22,044 nucleotides of DNA from Lachnospiraceae bacterium (lineage in GTDB: Bacteria > Bacillota > Clostridia > Lachnospirales > Lachnospiraceae). Below are positions 14,597 to 22,044 of this stretch, piece by piece (within the stretch, counting starts at the first letter, position 1; every line of letters begins with the position of its first letter). The notes below the pieces were generated by a model, which saw only the letters and a program-made list of their open reading frames with translations, was not told the DNA's origin and made no database searches. The DNA is taken from positions 1 to 22,044 of the forward strand of contig CAAEWE010000022.1 of NCBI GenBank assembly GCA_900759665.1, given 5' to 3'. Made by a program: the position numbers and the translations under genes.

Positions 14597-17452
14597 TTAT
14601 TTCTTCCGATCCTTATCGATCATCTTCTGAATGTAATATCCTGTATAGGACTGCGGCATCTCTGCCACTTTCTCCGGTGTCCCCTGGGCGATCACAGTGC
14701 CTCCCCGGTCTCCGCCCTCCGGACCGATATCAATAATATAATCCGCCGTCTTGATCACATCCAGATTATGCTCAATGACAATGACGGTATTGCCACCCTC
14801 TGCCAGCCGGTGAAGGATATCGATCAGCTTGTGGACATCTGCAAAATGAAGACCGGTCGTCGGCTCGTCCAGCACATATACTGTCTTGCCGGTACTTCTG
14901 CGGCTCAGCTCCGTAGCAAGTTTGATACGCTGTGCCTCACCTCCGGACAGCGTCGTAGACGGCTGTCCCAGCTTCACATAGGAAAGTCCTACATCATATA
15001 ATGTCTTGATCTTGCGGTAGATGGACGGGATCGGCTCAAAAAATCCCATTGCCTCCTCCACGGTCATATCAAGCACCTCGAATATACTTTTCCCCTTATA
15101 CTTTACATCCAACGTCTCCCGGTTATATCTCTTGCCATCACAGACCTCACACGGCACATAGATATCCGGCAGGAAATTCATCTCGATCTTGATGATACCG
15201 TCTCCCTGACATGCCTCACAACGTCCACCCTTGACGTTGAAGCTGAAACGACCTTTCTTGTAGCCTCTCGCCTTTGCCTCCTGCGTGGATGCGAAGAGAT
15301 CACGGATCATATCAAATACTCCGGTATACGTGGCAGGATTGGATCTCGGTGTCCTGCCGATCGGTGACTGGTCAATATTGATCACCTTATCAAGCTGCTC
15401 CAGCCCCTCGATGCAGTCGTGCTTGCCCGGAATAAAACGGGCACGGTTCAGCCTTCTTGCAAGCTCCTTATACAGTATCTCATTGACCAGGGAACTCTTT
15501 CCGGAACCGGATACACCTGTTACACATGTCATAACACCCAACGGGAACGAAACATCAATGTTTTTGAGGTTGTTTTCTCTGGCTCCCCGGACAGTGATCC
15601 AGCCCGTCGGTTCCCGCCGCTCTGACGGTACCGGAATCCGGATCCTGCCGCTTAAATACGCTCCGGTCACAGAATCCTTGCACTTCATGATGTCCTTGAC
15701 GCTGCCGGCAGCAACCACCTCACCACCGTGTGTTCCTGCTCCCGGACCAATATCCACAATATAGTCCGCTGCATACATGGTATCCTCATCATGCTCCACC
15801 ACGATCAGTGTATTGCCCAGATCCTTAAGCTTTTTCAAAGTCTGGATCAGCTTGTCATTGTCCCTCTGGTGAAGACCGATACTCGGCTCATCCAATATAT
15901 ACGCTACACCAACCAGACCGGAACCGATCTGTGTCGCAAGACGGATACGCTGTGCCTCTCCACCGGACAGGGATCCTGTAGCTCTCGCCAGCGTCAGATA
16001 CTCCAGTCCCACATCCAGCAGAAACTGCAGACGCGCCCTGATCTCCCGCAGTACCAGCTTTCCAATGGCAAGCTGGTGTGGTGTCAGCTTTAGTCCCTGC
16101 ATAAATTCCATCAGCTTACTGATGGAAAGCTCTGTCACCTCAGCGATATTTTTGTCCCCGACCGTCACTGCCAGAGCCTCCGGCTTCAGACGTTTGCCGC
16201 CACACCCTGCACATGGTGTGATCCGCATAAAGCTCTCATATTCCTTCTTCATGCGTTCGGAGCCGCATTCTCTGTAACGTCTCTGGACATTTTTGATGAC
16301 CCCCTCAAAAGCCACATCATATACCCCGACACCTCTCTGCCCCCGGTACTTCACCTTGACCACTCTGCCATCGGTGCCGTGCATCAGCATATGACGGATG
16401 TCCTCCGTAAGCTCCTCGTATGGGGTGTTGATATCAAAACCATAGGAATCTGCCAGAGCATCCAGAATACATCTGCAGTAACTGCTGGTATCCTTTGCGG
16501 ACTGCCAGCCATTCACTACCAGAGCACCATCTGCCAGACTCAGGGACGGATCCGGGATCATCAGTGCCTCATCAAACTCCATCTTGACGCCGATACCGTG
16601 ACAGACCGGACAGGCACCAAAGGGATTATTGAAGGAAAATGTTCTCGGCTCCAGCTCGTCAATGCTGATCCCACAGTCCGGACAGGAAAAGCTCTGGCTG
16701 AAGCTCAACTGCTCCCCTCCCGGAATGTCAACGATCATCAGACCACCGGCCAGCTTGAGTACATTCTCGATAGAATCTACAAGACGCTTCTGGATCCCCT
16801 CTCTCACTACAAGACGATCCACCATCACCTCTATATTGTGCTTTTTGTTTTTCTCAAGGGAGATCTCCTCCGATAATTCGTATAAGTGGCCATCCACAAC
16901 GACACGTACATAACCGCTCTTGCGGGCAGATTCAAGCACCTTGACATGCTGGCCCTTCCGCCCCCGCACAACAGGTGCAAGAAGCTGGATCCTGGTACCC
17001 TCCGGCAGCTCCATGATCTCGTCTGCCATCTGATCCACGGTCTGTGCATAAATCTCCTTGCCACACTTCGGGCAGTGTGGTATACCGATCCGTGCATACA
17101 ACAAACGATAATAATCGTAAATCTCTGTCACCGTACCCACGGTAGATCTGGGATTGCGGTTCGTGGACTTCTGGTCAATGGAGATCGCCGGCGGCAGTCC
17201 CTCAATGGAATCCACATTTGGCTTCTCCATCTGCCCCAGAAACTGGCGTGCATAAGAGGACAGCGACTCCATATAGCGACGCTGTCCCTCTGCATAGATC
17301 GTATCAAACGCCAGAGAGGACTTTCCGGAACCACTGAGTCCTGTAAACACAACAAACTCGTCTCTGGGTACATCCAGATCAATCTCCTTAAGATTATGCT
17401 CTGCCGCCTTACGGATCCTGATATATTTCTTTAACTCTTCATGCTTTGCCAT
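14597..17452 (-). CDS. uvrA: Excinuclease ABC subunit A
   Basis: A 951-residue DNA damage sensor of nucleotide excision repair. The first ABC half has Walker A GLSGSGKSS (38-46), zinc cysteines CPKC (127-130), CPDC (257-260), CPVC (281-284) and CAGC (414-417), and the signature LSGGEAQ (495-501). The second half has Walker A GVSGSGKSS (646-654), the DNA-binding zinc module CEAC (745-748) to CEVC (768-771), and LSGGEAQ (835-841). All parts are present. Upstream in-frame codons could add 19 residues, but MAKHEELKKYIRIRKA fits family N-termini. A weak AAAGG lies 11 bases ahead. The gene has its own promoter with an SOS box. uvrB is not in the window. Confidence 0.97.
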   Translation of the reverse strand: MAKHEELKKYIRIRKAAEHNLKEIDLDVPRDEFVVFTGLSGSGKSSLAFDTIYAEGQRRYMESLSSYARQFLGQMEKPNVDSIEGLPPAISIDQKSTNRNPRSTVGTVTEIYDYYRLLYARIGIPHCPKCGKEIYAQTVDQMADEIMELPEGTRIQLLAPVVRGRKGQHVKVLESARKSGYVRVVVDGHLYELSEEISLEKNKKHNIEVMVDRLVVREGIQKRLVDSIENVLKLAGGLMIVDIPGGEQLSFSQSFSCPDCGISIDELEPRTFSFNNPFGACPVCHGIGVKMEFDEALMIPDPSLSLADGALVVNGWQSAKDTSSYCRCILDALADSYGFDINTPYEELTEDIRHMLMHGTDGRVVKVKYRGQRGVGVYDVAFEGVIKNVQRRYRECGSERMKKEYESFMRITPCAGCGGKRLKPEALAVTVGDKNIAEVTELSISKLMEFMQGLKLTPHQLAIGKLVLREIRARLQFLLDVGLEYLTLARATGSLSGGEAQRIRLATQIGSGLVGVAYILDEPSIGLHQRDNDKLIQTLKKLKDLGNTLIVVEHDEDTMYAADYIVDIGPGAGTHGGEVVAAGSVKDIMKCKDSVTGAYLSGRIRIPVPSERREPTGWITVRGARENNLKNIDVSFPLGVMTCVTGVSGSGKSSLVNEILYKELARRLNRARFIPGKHDCIEGLEQLDKVINIDQSPIGRTPRSNPATYTGVFDMIRDLFASTQEAKARGYKKGRFSFNVKGGRCEACQGDGIIKIEMNFLPDIYVPCEVCDGKRYNRETLDVKYKGKSIFEVLDMTVEEAMGFFEPIPSIYRKIKTLYDVGLSYVKLGQPSTTLSGGEAQRIKLATELSRRSTGKTVYVLDEPTTGLHFADVHKLIDILHRLAEGGNTVIVIEHNLDVIKTADYIIDIGPEGGDRGGTVIAQGTPEKVAEMPQSYTGYYIQKMIDKDRKK

Positions 17453-17471
17453 AATAAACCATGCCTTTCTG

Positions 17472-17492
17472 CCGGATGCCCCATGCATCCGG
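17472..17492 (-). promoter_or_regulatory. Hairpin in the uvrA leader
   Basis: CCGGATGC (17472-17479) and GCATCCGG (17485-17492) form a perfect 8-base-pair, G/C-rich stem with a 5-base loop. It falls between the predicted uvrA transcription start and the start codon, about 20 bases before the ATG. No T tract follows on the minus strand, so it is not a normal terminator. It may influence mRNA stability or translation. Confidence 0.55.
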
Positions 17493-17532
17493 ATACAAGT
17501 CATAAACATTTCCGTTTGTTTCTGATTACGAT

Positions 17533-17561
17533 ATCATAGCATGTTTTATTTCGTTTTTCAA
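17533..17561 (-). promoter_or_regulatory. uvrA promoter (sigma-A type)
   Basis: On the minus strand TTGAAA (17561-17556) and TATGAT (17538-17533) are separated by exactly 17 bases, each one mismatch from consensus. This is the best promoter seen in the window. It begins inside the hydE stop codon region and predicts a leader of roughly 70-75 bases. Confidence 0.7.
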
Positions 17562-18613
17562 GTACATATGTTCGAATACGGTGAATCCCCCCGGTCCGTA
17601 ACGATCCGGTAACCGATGGATTCCATTCGACGATTCAGGCAGCCACGACATTCTGCCGCCTCCTCCCCGGTACAGATCTTGTGGTCATACAGGGCATACT
17701 TCTTTCTCACTGCCACCGGGGACAGATTCGGCATCACGACATTGGCTCCCGCCTGTATCCCCATTTCACGCCCCAGAGGATGAATGGTTCCCAGTGCTGT
17801 GGTTGCCGGAAGCAGCACTCTTTTCTCCTGAAGCCGCAGCAAGCTCAGCAAAAAAAGTGTCAGTTCCAGACTTCCCTGTGCCTTCCCGGCAAAGGGTGTC
17901 CCTGCTGCCGGCACAAATGGACCAATTCCTACCATATGAGGCTTGAGCTCATGAATAAATTCCATATCCTGTGCAAGCTGCTCCAGTCCCTGCCCCGGAG
18001 AACCCACCATAAAACCACATCCCACCTGATAACCGATCTCTTTCAAGGCATAAAGACATTCCTTCCGGTGAACCGGAGACATTTCAGCCGGATGCATCGT
18101 GCGGTAATGGGCATCATCTGCCGTCTCGTGACGCAGAAGATAGCGGTCAGCCCCCGCCTCATACCACCTGCGGTACGTTTCCCTGCTCCTCTCGCCTACC
18201 GATAATGTGATGGCACATGCCGGATATTTCTCTTTGATCTCACGGATCAGCTCCTCATACCATTCGTCCCGGTAGAAGCCATCCTCTCCGGCCTGCAGCA
18301 CAAAAGTGCGAAAGCCCAGCTCCCAGCCCTCCTCACAGCATGCCAGAATATCCTCCTTCGGCAACCGGTAACGGTCTGCCTCCGGATTGCTGCGGCGGAT
18401 TCCACAATAATAGCAGTCATTTTTGCAGTAATTACTAAACTCGATCAGACCACGGACATAGATATCCGTTCCGAACACCGCCTGTGCCACAGTTCTTGCT
18501 TTCTGTGCCGCATAATTCCGTAACTCCTCATCCCCATATGCAGAAAGGAGCGTGATCCACTCCTCACGCTCCAGGAATTCCTCTTTCTCCAGCTTATCAA
18601 TCAAACCAAACAT
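17558..18613 (-). CDS. hydE: [FeFe] hydrogenase H-cluster radical SAM maturase HydE
   Basis: A 351-residue radical SAM protein helping to build the dithiomethylamine-bridged diiron subcluster of [FeFe] hydrogenase. The radical SAM motif is CX3CX2C at C63, C67 and C70 (NYCKNDCYYC). Family-typical segments include RHETADDAHYRTMHP and GFMVGSPGQG. A second CX7CX2C set (C314, C322, C325) matches the accessory iron-sulfur site seen in Thermotoga HydE. The ATG at 18613 has GGAGG nine bases ahead; longer frames would overlap nadA. It lies 23 bases after nadA, so it is probably in the nad operon. hydF, hydG and the hydrogenase are not in the window. A related radical SAM enzyme is the main alternative. 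Confidence 0.9.
   Translation of the reverse strand: MFGLIDKLEKEEFLEREEWITLLSAYGDEELRNYAAQKARTVAQAVFGTDIYVRGLIEFSNYCKNDCYYCGIRRSNPEADRYRLPKEDILACCEEGWELGFRTFVLQAGEDGFYRDEWYEELIREIKEKYPACAITLSVGERSRETYRRWYEAGADRYLLRHETADDAHYRTMHPAEMSPVHRKECLYALKEIGYQVGCGFMVGSPGQGLEQLAQDMEFIHELKPHMVGIGPFVPAAGTPFAGKAQGSLELTLFLLSLLRLQEKRVLLPATTALGTIHPLGREMGIQAGANVVMPNLSPVAVRKKYALYDHKICTGEEAAECRGCLNRRMESIGYRIVTDRGDSPYSNICT
17562..17574 (-). promoter_or_regulatory. LexA/DinR-type SOS box upstream of uvrA
   Basis: On the minus strand CGAACATATGTAC lies directly against the -35 box. It closely matches the Gram-positive LexA (DinR) operator CGAAC-N4-GTTC, with one mismatch in the second half-site. uvrA is a known member of the SOS regulon in Bacillus, which supports the call. 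The box lies within the last codons of hydE. Confidence 0.7.
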
Positions 18614-18636
18614 ATTGGATAACCTCCGTTGTCCCT

Positions 18637-19563
18637 TTACTTTGCTGCCAGCTCCAACATCTTCTCCAATGGCTTGCAGGATTTTTCTGCAATCTCCGGA
18701 TCCACGATCATTTCCGGCTGCAGTGTTTCCAAAGCGTTTTTCACCTTTTGCAATGTAATCTTTTTCATGTTTGGACAAAACTGACGATGTCCTACGGAAT
18801 AGAACTTCTTGTCCGGATTCTTCTGTGCCAGCTCATAAAAGACACCCATCTCCGTACAGATGATAAACTCCTTTGCATCACTCTCTGTCGCATAGTCGAT
18901 GATCTGCGAGGTACTTCCAATGAAGTCCGAAAGCTCCAGCACATCTCCGGTGCATTCCGGATGGGTCAGTACCTCAGCCTCCGGATGTGCCTCCTTTGCC
19001 TTTAACAGCTCATCGGCATGAATGCTTTTGTGTACATGGCAGAATCCGTCATTGAAAATGAAATGCTTCTCCGGTAGCTGCTTTGCCACATAACGCCCCA
19101 GATTTTCATCCGGAATGAAATAGATATTCTTTTCTTTAAGATTACGCACCACCTTAATGGCATTGGAAGATGTCACGCAGACATCCGAATGTGCTTTCAG
19201 CTCAGATGTGGAATTCACATAGCAGACAACTGCAATGTCATCCCACTCTTTACGCACTTCCTCAATCTTTGCCACCTCTGCCATATGTGCCATCGGACAG
19301 TCCGCAAATTCATCCGCCATAATTACCTTTTTGCCGGGATTGAGTACCTTGGCACTCTCTCCCATGAAAGACACGCCGCAGAATATAATTGTCTGCTCCT
19401 TCAATTCAATGGCAAGCTTACTCAGGAAATAAGAATCTCCCACATAATCTGCGATTGCCTGCACCTCACCGTCTACATAATAATGTGCAAGAATTACCGC
19501 ATCCCGCTTTTCCTTTAACTCCAGTATCTCTTTTTTTAACTGTTCTACATTTGTCTCCTGCAT
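18637..19563 (-). CDS. nadA: Quinolinate synthase NadA
   Basis: A 308-residue [4Fe-4S] enzyme that condenses iminoaspartate with dihydroxyacetone phosphate to quinolinate. Likely cluster ligands are C89 (ADCPMA), C175 (GFCHVH) and C263 (QFCPNM), spaced as in short NadA proteins such as Thermotoga's. ILAHYYVDGEVQ near the start and THPECTGDVLEL are family signatures. An in-frame ATG at 19638 would add 25 residues with no resemblance to NadA. The ATG at 19563 has a strong GAGGAG site and is chosen. The 116-base gap after nadC contains a perfect A/T palindrome TATAAATTTATA (19647-19658). Co-transcription with nadB and nadC is likely. Confidence 0.96.
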   Translation of the reverse strand: MQETNVEQLKKEILELKEKRDAVILAHYYVDGEVQAIADYVGDSYFLSKLAIELKEQTIIFCGVSFMGESAKVLNPGKKVIMADEFADCPMAHMAEVAKIEEVRKEWDDIAVVCYVNSTSELKAHSDVCVTSSNAIKVVRNLKEKNIYFIPDENLGRYVAKQLPEKHFIFNDGFCHVHKSIHADELLKAKEAHPEAEVLTHPECTGDVLELSDFIGSTSQIIDYATESDAKEFIICTEMGVFYELAQKNPDKKFYSVGHRQFCPNMKKITLQKVKNALETLQPEMIVDPEIAEKSCKPLEKMLELAAK

Positions 19564-19679
19564 TTTCTCCTCTTTTCCGACGAAATCTATATTTTTCGTC
19601 TCCGGTCCTGCTTCTGCCGCAGGCCTCTCTATCAACATATGCCCTGTATAAATTTATATTTCAATCGTTATTGATTCCC

Positions 19680-20534
19680 CTAAATTGCATGAAGATTTTT
19701 CAGTGAAATATCCATGATCGGAGCGGAATGGGTCAGTGCACCACTGGACACATAGTCCACACCTACGTCGATCATATTCTGGATATTCTCTCTGGTGACA
19801 TTACCGGAGCACTCTGTCAGTGCCCGTCCATCGATCAGCTTCACTGCCTCTTTCATTTTATCCGGCGTCATATTATCCAGCATGATAATATCAGCACCTG
19901 CCTCTACTGCTTCCTTGACCTGATCTAACGTCTCCACCTCAACCTCGATCTTATGTACAAAAGATGCGTATGCCTTCGCCATCTGAACAGCCTTTGTGAT
20001 GCTCCCTGCCGCACCAATATGGTTGTCCTTGAGCATCACACCGTCCGACAGGTTATAACGATGGTTGCTGCCACCACCCACCTTTACGGCATACTTTTCA
20101 AACAGACGCATATTCGGTGTCGTCTTTCTGGTATCCAGAAGAGTCGTACTGCTGCCCTCCAGAAGCACTGCGATCTCATGAGTATACGTAGCAATCCCAC
20201 TCATTCTCTGAAGATAATTTAACGCTGTTCTCTCTCCCGACAAAAGCGTGCGGATATCTCCTGTAACAACAGCCATAAGATCTCCCGCATGAACGAAGTC
20301 TCCCTCCTTCACCTTCATATCAAAAGCAACCGTATCATCCAGCAGCTCAAATACTCTCTGAAAAACCCACAGACCACAGATCACTCCATCCTGTTTGCAG
20401 ATCAGATCCACCTGTCCCTTCTGGTACTCCGGCATCACACAATTGGTGGAAATATCCTCACTTGTAATATCCTCCTCCAATGCCAGACGAATATAACGAT
20501 CCGCATTCATCTTCATAAATGTTGTATCACTCAT
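19680..20534 (-). CDS. nadC: Nicotinate-nucleotide pyrophosphorylase (carboxylating), NadC
   Basis: A 284-residue quinolinate phosphoribosyltransferase that forms nicotinate mononucleotide from quinolinate and PRPP. Signatures are LALEEDITSEDIST near the start, GERTALNYLQRMSGIAT (100-116), DTRKTTPNMRLFEKYAV (134-150) and GGGSNHRYNLSDGVMLKDNH (153-172), which carry the substrate-binding Arg, Lys and His residues. The length is normal. The start overlaps the nadB stop by eight bases, with AAGGAG ten bases ahead inside nadB, so the two genes are coupled. Confidence 0.97.
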   Translation of the reverse strand: MSDTTFMKMNADRYIRLALEEDITSEDISTNCVMPEYQKGQVDLICKQDGVICGLWVFQRVFELLDDTVAFDMKVKEGDFVHAGDLMAVVTGDIRTLLSGERTALNYLQRMSGIATYTHEIAVLLEGSSTTLLDTRKTTPNMRLFEKYAVKVGGGSNHRYNLSDGVMLKDNHIGAAGSITKAVQMAKAYASFVHKIEVEVETLDQVKEAVEAGADIIMLDNMTPDKMKEAVKLIDGRALTECSGNVTRENIQNMIDVGVDYVSSGALTHSAPIMDISLKNLHAI

Positions 20535-21816
20535 GTCTCTTTTTCTCCTTTTCTATTTCATCTAATACTAACTGTTTATAATCTGCCTTTAACTTCTCCA
20601 GATCCTCGTAAGCTGACAGATCTGCCATTCCGGCAATATCCGTTGGCTCCGGCAGCTTTTTCTCTGTAATCTCCTTTGCACAGCGATCCGCAAACACCAT
20701 GGACTCCAGAAGGGAATTGCTTGCCAGACGGTTTGCACCATGAACTCCGTTACAGGAGGTCTCACCCACCGCATAAAGACGTTCCATGGAAGTCATGCTG
20801 GACAGATTCACTTTAATACCACCCATAAAATAATGCTGTGCGGGAACAACCGGTACCGGCTCCTTTGTCACATCATAACCTTCCTCCAGACAGCGCTGAC
20901 AGATATTTGGAAAATGACTGCGGATCTCCTCTTCCGGAATCCGTTCCAAAGAAAGCCGCACATACGGCATATCATCCTCTGCCATCTGCTTGTGGATCGC
21001 CGCCGTCACCACATCTCTCGGCAAAAGCTCATCCACAAAACGCTCTCCCTTTTTATTGAGGAGGATAGCTCCCTCTCCCCGGACTGACTCGGAAATCAGA
21101 AAACGCCGTCCCGGCTTCTCCGAATAAAGCGTCGTCGGATGGATCTGGATATAGTCTATATGCTCCATTTCAATTCCATGACGAAGTGCAACTGCCAGGG
21201 CATCTCCGGTAATATGACGAAAATTGGTAGAATGCTTATAAAGACCACCCAGGCCGCCGCAGGCAAATACCGTATATCCTGCCTGTACTGTTCCCAGATT
21301 CCCGTCTGCCTCCCGGATCACCAGCCCCTCGCAGCCATCCTCACCACAGATAATGTCTAACATCATGGTATGATCCAGAATGGTAATATTGGCTCTCTCC
21401 TGTGCTCTTGCCAGAAGCTTGCTGGTGATCTCCTTTCCGGTAATATCCTCATGAAAAAGAATCCTCGGTCTGGAGTGGCCGCCTTCCCTGGTAAACGCCA
21501 GTTTATCCCCATCTCTTTCAAAATCCACACCATAACCGATCAGATCCTGTGCGATCTGATTGGAGGAACGGATCATGACATCCACAGATGCTTTATTATT
21601 TTCATAATGTCCTGCTTTCATCGTATCTTCGAAATAACTGTCATAGTCTTCCTCTCCCCGCAGCATACACATTCCACCCTGTGCCAGGAAAGAATCACTC
21701 TGATCTACCTCGTCCTTTGTGATCATCAGTACCTTATATTGTGCCGGAAGCTTCAGAGCACAAAAAAGTCCTGCTGCCCCTGTACCCACGATCACAACAT
21801 CTGTCTGTCTGTTCAT
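20527..21816 (-). CDS. nadB: L-aspartate oxidase NadB, short form
   Basis: A 429-residue FAD enzyme that oxidises L-aspartate to iminoaspartate for NadA. GTGAAG at 10-15 is the dinucleotide-binding loop. DQSDSFLAQGGM, GGHSRPRILFHEDITGKE and GANRLASNSLLESMVFA are succinate dehydrogenase/aspartate oxidase signatures. E. coli NadB is about 540 residues; this protein ends shortly after the FAD domain and lacks most of the C-terminal helical domain, as in other clostridial forms. The ATG at 21816 has GGAG six bases ahead, whereas an ATG at 21828 has none. In anaerobes fumarate rather than oxygen is the likely electron acceptor. It heads the nadB-nadC-nadA-hydE run. Confidence 0.95.
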   Translation of the reverse strand: MNRQTDVVIVGTGAAGLFCALKLPAQYKVLMITKDEVDQSDSFLAQGGMCMLRGEEDYDSYFEDTMKAGHYENNKASVDVMIRSSNQIAQDLIGYGVDFERDGDKLAFTREGGHSRPRILFHEDITGKEITSKLLARAQERANITILDHTMMLDIICGEDGCEGLVIREADGNLGTVQAGYTVFACGGLGGLYKHSTNFRHITGDALAVALRHGIEMEHIDYIQIHPTTLYSEKPGRRFLISESVRGEGAILLNKKGERFVDELLPRDVVTAAIHKQMAEDDMPYVRLSLERIPEEEIRSHFPNICQRCLEEGYDVTKEPVPVVPAQHYFMGGIKVNLSSMTSMERLYAVGETSCNGVHGANRLASNSLLESMVFADRCAKEITEKKLPEPTDIAGMADLSAYEDLEKLKADYKQLVLDEIEKEKKRHE

Positions 21817-21838
21817 AATAATCTCCATTTCTGATTCT

Positions 21839-21867
21839 ATTTTAATAACTCAAACTTCCCACACCAA
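21839..21867 (-). promoter_or_regulatory. Candidate promoter of the nad operon
   Basis: On the minus strand TTGGTG (21867-21862) and TAAAAT (21844-21839) are 17 bases apart. The -10 box is one mismatch from consensus and the -35 box three. No NiaR-type operator palindrome was recognised nearby. Confidence 0.4.
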
Positions 21868-21881
21868 GAACTATAATACGC

Positions 21882-21960
21882 CCAGACTGTTTCTGATGTT
21901 CCTGGGTATTGAATATGATTTTTGGCTTTTAAGGACCTGAATACCCGGAACTGTGTCTGG
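21882..21960 (-). repeat. Long imperfect inverted repeat upstream of nadB
   Basis: GTTCC plus GGGTATT (21898-21910, one bulged T) pair with AATACCC plus GGAAC (21940-21951), giving 12 base pairs around a 29-base loop. An outer CCAGAC (21882-21887) and GTCTGG (21955-21960) can extend the structure. There is no terminator T tract on either side. It overlaps the right copy of the edge repeat and could be a structured RNA, a mobile-element end or an operator. Confidence 0.5.
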
Positions 21961-21966
21961 AAATTG
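21912..21966 (-). repeat. Right copy of the inverted edge repeat
   Basis: The minus strand of this 55-base stretch matches 7-63 in four ordered exact blocks. The minus frame from the window edge is open for 57 codons and stops at 21871-21873. It contains RQFPDTVPGIQVLK, resembling RQFPDHSLPGAFVLR at the left edge, but other minus frames are open nearby as well, so coding is not established. The stretch 21829-22044 holds no gene I can recognise. Confidence 0.6.
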
Positions 21967-22044
21967 CCTTGTCACTAACGGCTTGCGGGAAGTCTGATTG
22001 CTTTGCTGTTTCGATGTTCGATGAACGTGTCTTCCCGTACTCGC

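Noticed and set aside
18614..18778. N-terminal extension of hydE by 55 residues
   Set aside because: The extension overlaps the nadA coding sequence and resembles no HydE N-terminus. GGAGG nine bases before 18613 marks the better start.
21829..22044. A NAD-related riboswitch or NiaR operator upstream of nadB
   Set aside because: Inverted repeats are present, but I could not match them to the known nadA RNA motif or to the NiaR palindrome.
1..22044. CRISPR array, tRNA, rRNA or intact insertion sequence
   Set aside because: No regularly spaced direct repeats, tRNA-like cloverleaf ends, rRNA segments or complete transposase were seen.

Overview
The window looks like chromosome from a Gram-positive anaerobe of the Clostridia, most likely a gut Lachnospiraceae. 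The reasons are strong GGAGG-type ribosome binding sites, a moderate G+C content, a ClpC with a UVR domain, an SH3/glucosaminidase wall protein of the type common in that family, a HydE maturase for [FeFe] hydrogenase, and a short clostridial-type L-aspartate oxidase. I see no rRNA, tRNA, CRISPR array, intact insertion sequence or prophage. The genus cannot be fixed from sequence reading alone.

Layout: Positions 99-2741 (minus strand) hold an orphan BceRS-like two-component system and, beyond a terminator, a CPBP-family membrane protease. Positions 2869-4035 (plus strand) hold a THUMP-domain RNA methyltransferase, the only gene on the plus strand. A perfect bidirectional hairpin at 4082-4118 separates it from everything to the right, which is all on the minus strand. 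Reading in the direction of transcription, that part contains nadB-nadC-nadA-hydE (21816 to 17558), then uvrA (17452 to 14597), a YfbR-like 5'-deoxynucleotidase and a small-molecule-type methyltransferase (14535 to 13096), and finally a compact run hslO - SH3/glucosaminidase - cohesin-like membrane protein - clpC - a 137-residue beta-rich protein - radA - a 118-residue helical protein (13019 to 4117).

How the genes work together: nadB, nadC and nadA encode the complete aspartate-to-nicotinate-mononucleotide route. hydE follows nadA after 23 bases, so hydrogenase cofactor maturation appears to be co-transcribed with NAD synthesis. uvrA has its own good promoter, overlapped by a LexA/DinR-type SOS box at the end of hydE. 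The hslO-to-radA run joins a redox-activated chaperone, two envelope proteins, the ClpC unfoldase and a recombination ATPase, with gaps as short as 3-4 bases. The usual ctsR/mcsA/mcsB neighbours of clpC are absent from the window.

Several starts were placed downstream of the longest possible frame because a good ribosome binding site or family alignment favours the internal start (clpC, uvrA, hydE, nadA, nadB, the SH3 protein, the cohesin-like protein, the methyltransferase). The two ends of the window carry related, inverted copies of a sequence of about 56 bases that no recognised gene explains. I find no clear previously undescribed defence or mobile system. The most useful leads are the edge repeat, the hydE-nad linkage, the clpC-envelope operon with its cohesin-like protein, and the SOS control of uvrA.
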